A DNA stretch of 64,000 bases from Haloplanus sp. GDY1 (lineage in GTDB: Archaea; Halobacteriota; Halobacteria; Halobacteriales; Haloferacaceae): positions 1,364,001 to 1,428,000 of the forward strand of contig NZ_CP098514.1 of assembly GCF_023703775.1 (NCBI RefSeq). Reading direction: 5' to 3'. How positions within the stretch are numbered: position 1 is the first letter of the stretch; every line of letters begins with the position of its first letter. The position numbers and the translations under genes are program-made. A model generated the notes under the pieces. It was not told the DNA's origin. It did not search any database and saw only the letters and a program-made list of their open reading frames with translations. Shown here in pieces: positions 60,643-64,000 of this stretch.

Positions 60643-62762
60643 TGTGCTCCCGACCCGCCGTCAGTGCTCGACGAGTCGCCGGACGAACTCCCGTCCCCAT
60701 CCGAAGAGCCACCGTCGTCGCTTCCGGACGACTCGCCGCTGGACCCGCTATCACTCGACGAGTCGTCAGAGGTCGAACCGTCGTCGGTGCTGCTGTCCGT
60801 GCCGTCGTCGCCGGACGAGTCGTCCGAGGTCGAACTGTCGCCGGTGCTGCTGTCCGTGCCGTCGTCGCTCGACGAGTCGTCGGTGGACGAGTCGTCCGAG
60901 GTCGAACTGTCGTCGGTGCCGCTGTCCGTACCGTCGTCGGTGCCGCTGTCCGTACCGTCGTCGGTGCTGCTGTCCGTACCGTCGTCGGTGCTGCTGTCCG
61001 TGCCGTCGTCGCTCGACGAGTCGTCGGTGGACGAGTCGTCAGAGGTCGAACTGTCGCCGGTGCTGCTGTCCGTGCCGTCGTCGCTCGACGAGTCGTCGGT
61101 GGACGAGTCGTCAGAGGTCGAACTGTCGCCGGTGCTGCTGTCCGTGCCGTCGTCGCTCGACGAGTCGTCGGTGGACGAGTCGTCCGAGGTCGAACTGTCG
61201 CCGGTATCACCGTCGGTCGATCCGCCGTCGCTGGACCCATCGTCGGCGTTGCCGTCCGTGCCGTCGTCGGTCGTCGTCCCATCGTCGGTACTGCCGTCGG
61301 TACCTGTCGAATCGTCGCTCGACGAGTCGCTCGTACTGCTGTCGTCAGTCGACGAATCGTCGCTGGATCCGTCGTCGGTACCGCTGTCGTCGCCCGACGA
61401 GTCGTCCGTACTGCTGTCGTCACTCGACGAGTCGTCGCTGGATCCGTCGTCCGCACTGCTATCGTCACTCGACGAGTCGTCGCTTTTGGACGAATCGTCG
61501 CTCGACCCGTCGTCCGCACTGCTGTCGTCACTCGACGAATCGTCGCTTTCGGACGAGCCGTCGCTTCCGGACGAGTCGTCGCTCGATCCGTCGTCCGTAC
61601 TGCTGTCGTCACTCGACGAGTCATCGCTTCCGGACGAGTCGTCGCTCGATCCGTCGTCCGTACTGCTGTCGTCACTCGACGAGTCATCGCTTCCGGACGA
61701 GTCGTCGCTCGATCCGTCGTCCGTACTGCTGTCGGCACCGTCGTCGTCCGATCCATCGTCGGTGCCGGACGGGTCGTTCGAGGTCGGCGACTCGCCGCTC
61801 GACGAGTCTTCGTCGTCGGGCGCGTTCTCGTCGTCGGACGCGTTCTCGTCGTCGGGCGCGTTCTCGTCGTCGGACGCATCCTCGTCGTCGGACGCGTTCT
61901 CGTCGTCGGACGCGTTCTCGTCGTCGGGCGCGTCGCCGCTCCCGGATCCGCCGTCGTCCGACTCGCTTTCGGACTGTCCCGTCCCGTCGTCCGCACCGGT
62001 GTCGGTGGTGGATTCGTTGCCCGTCGCGGACTCTCCGGTGCCGGCGTCGGTCGTGGACTGGTTCCCGGACGGCGTCGAGGTGGGCGTCGAGGTGGGCGTC
62101 GAGGTGGGCGCCGTGCCGTTCTGGGTCGCGTTGCCCGAAGCCGGCCCAGCGGGCGCCGTCCCGTTCTGGGTCGCGTTGCCCGAAGCCGGCCCAGCGGGCG
62201 CCGTCCCGTTCTGGGTCGTCCCGTTCTGGGTCGTCCCGTTCGGTGCGGTCCCGTTCGGCGTCACGTTCGCGACGCCGACCGGCGCCGGCTGTGACTCGTT
62301 GGGGACGAACACCGCGAACGGGCTGAAGCCGTCCGTGACGGCCCCGAGAACCACCGTCTCGTCGGTTTGCATCCGCACGTCGGTGTCGAGTATCCTCCAT
62401 CGGCCGTTGGACTTGTGGCCGATCTTCGCCCGTTCGGGGGAGATCGTGCCGAACCAGTGTGGCGCGAGCCAGAACGACACTCTGGCACACCCGTCGGTCC
62501 CGGAGACGTGGAAGTTCTTGATCGGCTTTAGCTCGTCGACGTCGGCTTTGCTATCGACGCCGTACCGCATCCGGTCACAGGAGACCGGTTCGACGTGGAA
62601 CATCCCGTTCCGGTAGTTGGGCTCGATCGTGACGTTCCCCGAGACGCCCTCCTCGTCGGACAGCACGGTGTAGGTCGCCCCGCCGGAGAGCGACGCGACC
62701 ACGACGAACGCGACGACGAGGCCGACGGCGGGCGTCCAGGAGGGCCACTCGTCACCCACCAT
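60639..62762 (-). CDS. Membrane-anchored surface protein with N-glycosylation stalk and long Ser/Asp repeat tail
   Basis: The 707-residue protein has an N-terminal hydrophobic anchor (about residues 12-30), then a folded ectodomain (about 40-155) ending in DGFSPFAVF, which resembles the pre-PGF domain. A stalk follows with nine NxT sequons between residues 166 and 215, then three STPT repeats. From about residue 240 to the end it is nearly all Ser, Asp, Thr and Gly, such as SSDDSSTDDG. In DNA this tail shows 72-bp, 63-bp and 18-bp periods. Such SD tails are known in bacterial adhesins; function here is inferred. It starts 2 nt after the TasA-like gene. Confidence 0.75.
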   Translation of the reverse strand: MVGDEWPSWTPAVGLVVAFVVVASLSGGATYTVLSDEEGVSGNVTIEPNYRNGMFHVEPVSCDRMRYGVDSKADVDELKPIKNFHVSGTDGCARVSFWLAPHWFGTISPERAKIGHKSNGRWRILDTDVRMQTDETVVLGAVTDGFSPFAVFVPNESQPAPVGVANVTPNGTAPNGTTQNGTTQNGTAPAGPASGNATQNGTAPAGPASGNATQNGTAPTSTPTSTPTSTPSGNQSTTDAGTGESATGNESTTDTGADDGTGQSESESDDGGSGSGDAPDDENASDDENASDDEDASDDENAPDDENASDDENAPDDEDSSSGESPTSNDPSGTDDGSDDDGADSSTDDGSSDDSSGSDDSSSDDSSTDDGSSDDSSGSDDSSSDDSSTDDGSSDDSSGSDGSSESDDSSSDDSSADDGSSDDSSKSDDSSSDDSSADDGSSDDSSSDDSSTDDSSGDDSGTDDGSSDDSSTDDSSTSDSSSDDSTGTDGSTDDGTTTDDGTDGNADDGSSDGGSTDGDTGDSSTSDDSSTDDSSSDDGTDSSTGDSSTSDDSSTDDSSSDDGTDSSTGDSSTSDDSSTDDSSSDDGTDSSTDDGTDSSTDDGTDSGTDDGTDSGTDDSSTSDDSSTDDSSSDDGTDSSTGDSSTSDDSSGDDGTDSSTDDGSTSDDSSSDSGSSGESSGSDDGGSSDGDGSSSGDSSSTDGGSGAQ
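60826..61257. repeat. 72-bp tandem repeat inside the Ser/Asp tail
   Basis: The segment starting gaggtcgaactgtcg occurs at 60826, 60898, 61042, 61114 and 61186, with a 144-bp double step between 60898 and 61042, so the period is 72 bp (24 residues). Units differ at few positions (for example gccggt versus gtcggt). The coding frame is kept in every unit. Confidence 0.8.
61558..61746. repeat. 63-bp tandem repeat inside the Ser/Asp tail
   Basis: The segment beginning tcatcgcttccggacgag recurs at 61621 and 61684, a 63-bp step (21 residues: SSDDSSGSDDSSSDDSSTDDG order). A related copy lies just before at about 61558. These near-identical copies suggest recent duplication. Confidence 0.75.
61812..61935. 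repeat. 18-bp DDENAS-type tandem repeat
   Basis: Short units of 18 bp, reading DDENAS or DDENAP on the minus strand (for example tcgtcgtcggacgcgttc), repeat about seven times. They extend the acidic tail toward the stalk. Confidence 0.7.
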
Positions 62763-62764
62763 GA

Positions 62765-63967
62765 TCAGTCCCCACCCCCTCGTCGCTCGCCGTCGGAGTC
62801 CGCCGGGACCGAGTCGTCGGTCGATCCGTCCGTGCCGGGTTTGCACTCCCAGCCGGGGAATTCGTACTTGCAGCCGAAGGCGGCCGGACACGGCTGGGGG
62901 TTGGTCCGATCGGTCCCGGTGAAGCCGGCGGTCGCCTGGTCGTAGGTGGTCGCGCCGTCGTCGCCGACGGTGATCGACGTCCCGGTGGGGGAGTCGACGA
63001 CGTCCAGCTTCCTCCCGTATTTGATCACGACGGTCGTGACGGCGTCGGGGAGGTTCGAGAACGACACCGTCAGCCCGTCGTCGCTCAGCGTCGGGTCGAC
63101 GTTCGCGGCCTCGGGATCGAACGGCGACGTCGAGCAAAGCGTCACCCAGCTGATACCGCTCTGCGTGCCGGTCGGGCCGCACTCCCAGTCGGGGTCGACG
63201 GAGTCGGGATCGACGTGGCGGGACTGACTCGCGTAGAACTCGAAATCGAACTCGACGTCGGTCGAGTTCGTCACGACCTCGTCGGTCTTCCACTGCACGA
63301 CGAACTCCCAGGTGTCGTCGGGGCCGATCTCCCCGTCGATACAGGCCCCGGTGCCGTAGGTCGTGCGCGCTTCGCGCAGCGACAGGTAGCCGGAGAGCCA
63401 CTCGACGCCGCTGCCGTCGTGGCGGTCGATGCCGTACCGCACGAGGAGTCGGTCCGCGAGCGTCGTGTCCCGCACCCGGTCGTTCCCTCCGGTTCGATTC
63501 CGCCTCCCGTTCCCCCGATCCGTCGAGGGCTGTAGGCTCGACCGGGGGTCGCCGCCGTCTCTCCCATCGGCACCCGTGGCGTTCCGCGCCGTTCCGTTCC
63601 GTCGTTTCGCCGTCCGTCGGGCCGTCCCCCGCTCCATCCAGTCGTCGTCCGTCCAGCCCCGGTCGTTCCTCGGGGGGTCCGTCGGCGTGTCGGGACAGTC
63701 GGTCCGGAAACAGAGGTACGCGGGGTTGTCGTCGACGGTGAGCGTGATCCGCCGCTCACCGCCGTCGTCCGCGCTGGACTCGACCGTGATCGAGTCGTCG
63801 TTTCCCCAGGACGCCGACAGGTCGAGCGCCCCGGCGGTCATCCGCGCGTCGGTCCGGGCCGAATCGGACAGCAGGGCGGCCGTGCCGCTCCCGGTCGTGG
63901 CGGCAGCACCGATGGTCGTGAGGCCCCAGAGGAGGTGCCGGCGCGACAGGGAGCGGCGGTCCGTCAC
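62765..63967 (-). CDS. Secreted TasA/SipW-dependent-type protein with twin-arginine leader
   Basis: The 400-residue protein starts on GTG with a signal segment (RRHLLWGLTTIGAAATTGSGTAALL) that mixes an Arg-Arg leader with a SipW/TasA-type hydrophobic core. The mature part begins near MTAGALDLSASWG, as in TasA-type fibre proteins, and contains several Cys pairs (for example CFRTDC and CGPTG) that could form disulphides outside the cell. The middle is Arg/Asn-rich and disordered. It probably forms an extracellular fibre or S-layer-associated protein. Its stop is two bases before the Ser/Asp protein start. Confidence 0.75.
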   Translation of the reverse strand: MTDRRSLSRRHLLWGLTTIGAAATTGSGTAALLSDSARTDARMTAGALDLSASWGNDDSITVESSADDGGERRITLTVDDNPAYLCFRTDCPDTPTDPPRNDRGWTDDDWMERGTARRTAKRRNGTARNATGADGRDGGDPRSSLQPSTDRGNGRRNRTGGNDRVRDTTLADRLLVRYGIDRHDGSGVEWLSGYLSLREARTTYGTGACIDGEIGPDDTWEFVVQWKTDEVVTNSTDVEFDFEFYASQSRHVDPDSVDPDWECGPTGTQSGISWVTLCSTSPFDPEAANVDPTLSDDGLTVSFSNLPDAVTTVVIKYGRKLDVVDSPTGTSITVGDDGATTYDQATAGFTGTDRTNPQPCPAAFGCKYEFPGWECKPGTDGSTDDSVPADSDGERRGGGD

Positions 63968-64000
63968 GGGACATCACCGCCGTTCGTCGCGTCCGCCGCT
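63964..64000 (-). CDS. Partial upstream gene of the surface operon, C-terminal end only
   Basis: Only the last 11 residues (AADATNGGDVP) and the TGA stop are visible. The stop overlaps the GTG of the TasA-like gene by four bases (GTGA), so a gene in the same operon ends here. In comparable haloarchaeal operons this could be a SipW-like signal peptidase, but the sequence shown does not establish it. Confidence 0.4.
   Translation of the reverse strand, partial: AADATNGGDVP

Noticed and set aside
60332-61996. Thr/Arg-rich open frame over the repeat region (minus strand, another frame)
   Set aside because: The repeats open all frames; only the Ser/Asp frame has a membrane anchor, a folded head and operon overlaps.

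Overview
The window is a continuous, gene-dense stretch of a high-G+C haloarchaeal (class Halobacteria) chromosome. The evidence is the acidic, Asp/Glu-rich proteome, the archaeal information-processing genes (TFB, LonB, thermosome, archaeal-type ProRS, NreA), the archaeal aromatic route genes (ADH synthase and dehydroquinate synthase II), many haloarchaea-only small families, and archaeal TATA-type promoters about 24-32 nt before start codons. I see no rRNA, tRNA, CRISPR array, insertion sequence or integrase. As far as I recall, the order zinc finger - lonB/nadM - thermosome - trpCBA/aroA'B' - CTAG methylase - aglD recurs around one region of Haloferax volcanii, so most of the window is probably core chromosome.

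Layout. 1-8.6 kb: the tail of a pilus-system-like protein, then small metabolic genes (SDR, membrane DHH phosphoesterase, aldo/keto reductase, glycosyltransferase, NUDIX, Hsp20). 8.6-14.4 kb: a membrane Ser/Thr kinase, a radical SAM protein, a lipoprotein, a TRAM protein and a YkgJ protein. 14.4-20.1 kb: a leftward aromatic amino-acid cluster, trpC-trpB-trpA-aroA'-aroB'-MBL. 20.1-29.7 kb: an alkyltransferase-like protein, CPBP protease, LonB, NadM, SAM hydrolase, thermosome, glycosyltransferase and methyltransferase. 29.7-37.5 kb: aroD with an orphan DNA methylase, a BtuF-like protein, AglD-like N-glycosylation enzyme, DUF21 protein, PolX and a Mut7-C protein.

37.5-42.9 kb is the most accessory-looking part of the interior: a FabG-like reductase followed by three small DNA-binding-type proteins, facing a 995-residue PAS/GAF/HTH-10 regulator with two BAT-type domains. 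43-54.9 kb returns to core genes (DUF families, NreA with TFB, RNase HI, PadR regulator, pyrophosphatase, rhomboid, endonuclease V, ProRS). 55-59.6 kb is glutamate synthase. 59.6-64 kb holds an HD protein and then a leftward surface-protein operon: a TasA/SipW-type secreted protein, a membrane-anchored protein with an N-glycosylation-sequon stalk and a roughly 470-residue Ser/Asp repeat tail, and a small membrane protein.

The best candidates for something undescribed are the Ser/Asp-repeat surface operon (60.4-64 kb), a TFB whose zinc ribbon has lost all its cysteines (47.0-47.9 kb), and the regulator cluster at 37.7-42.9 kb. Family and DUF names are from memory of the families and were not searched.
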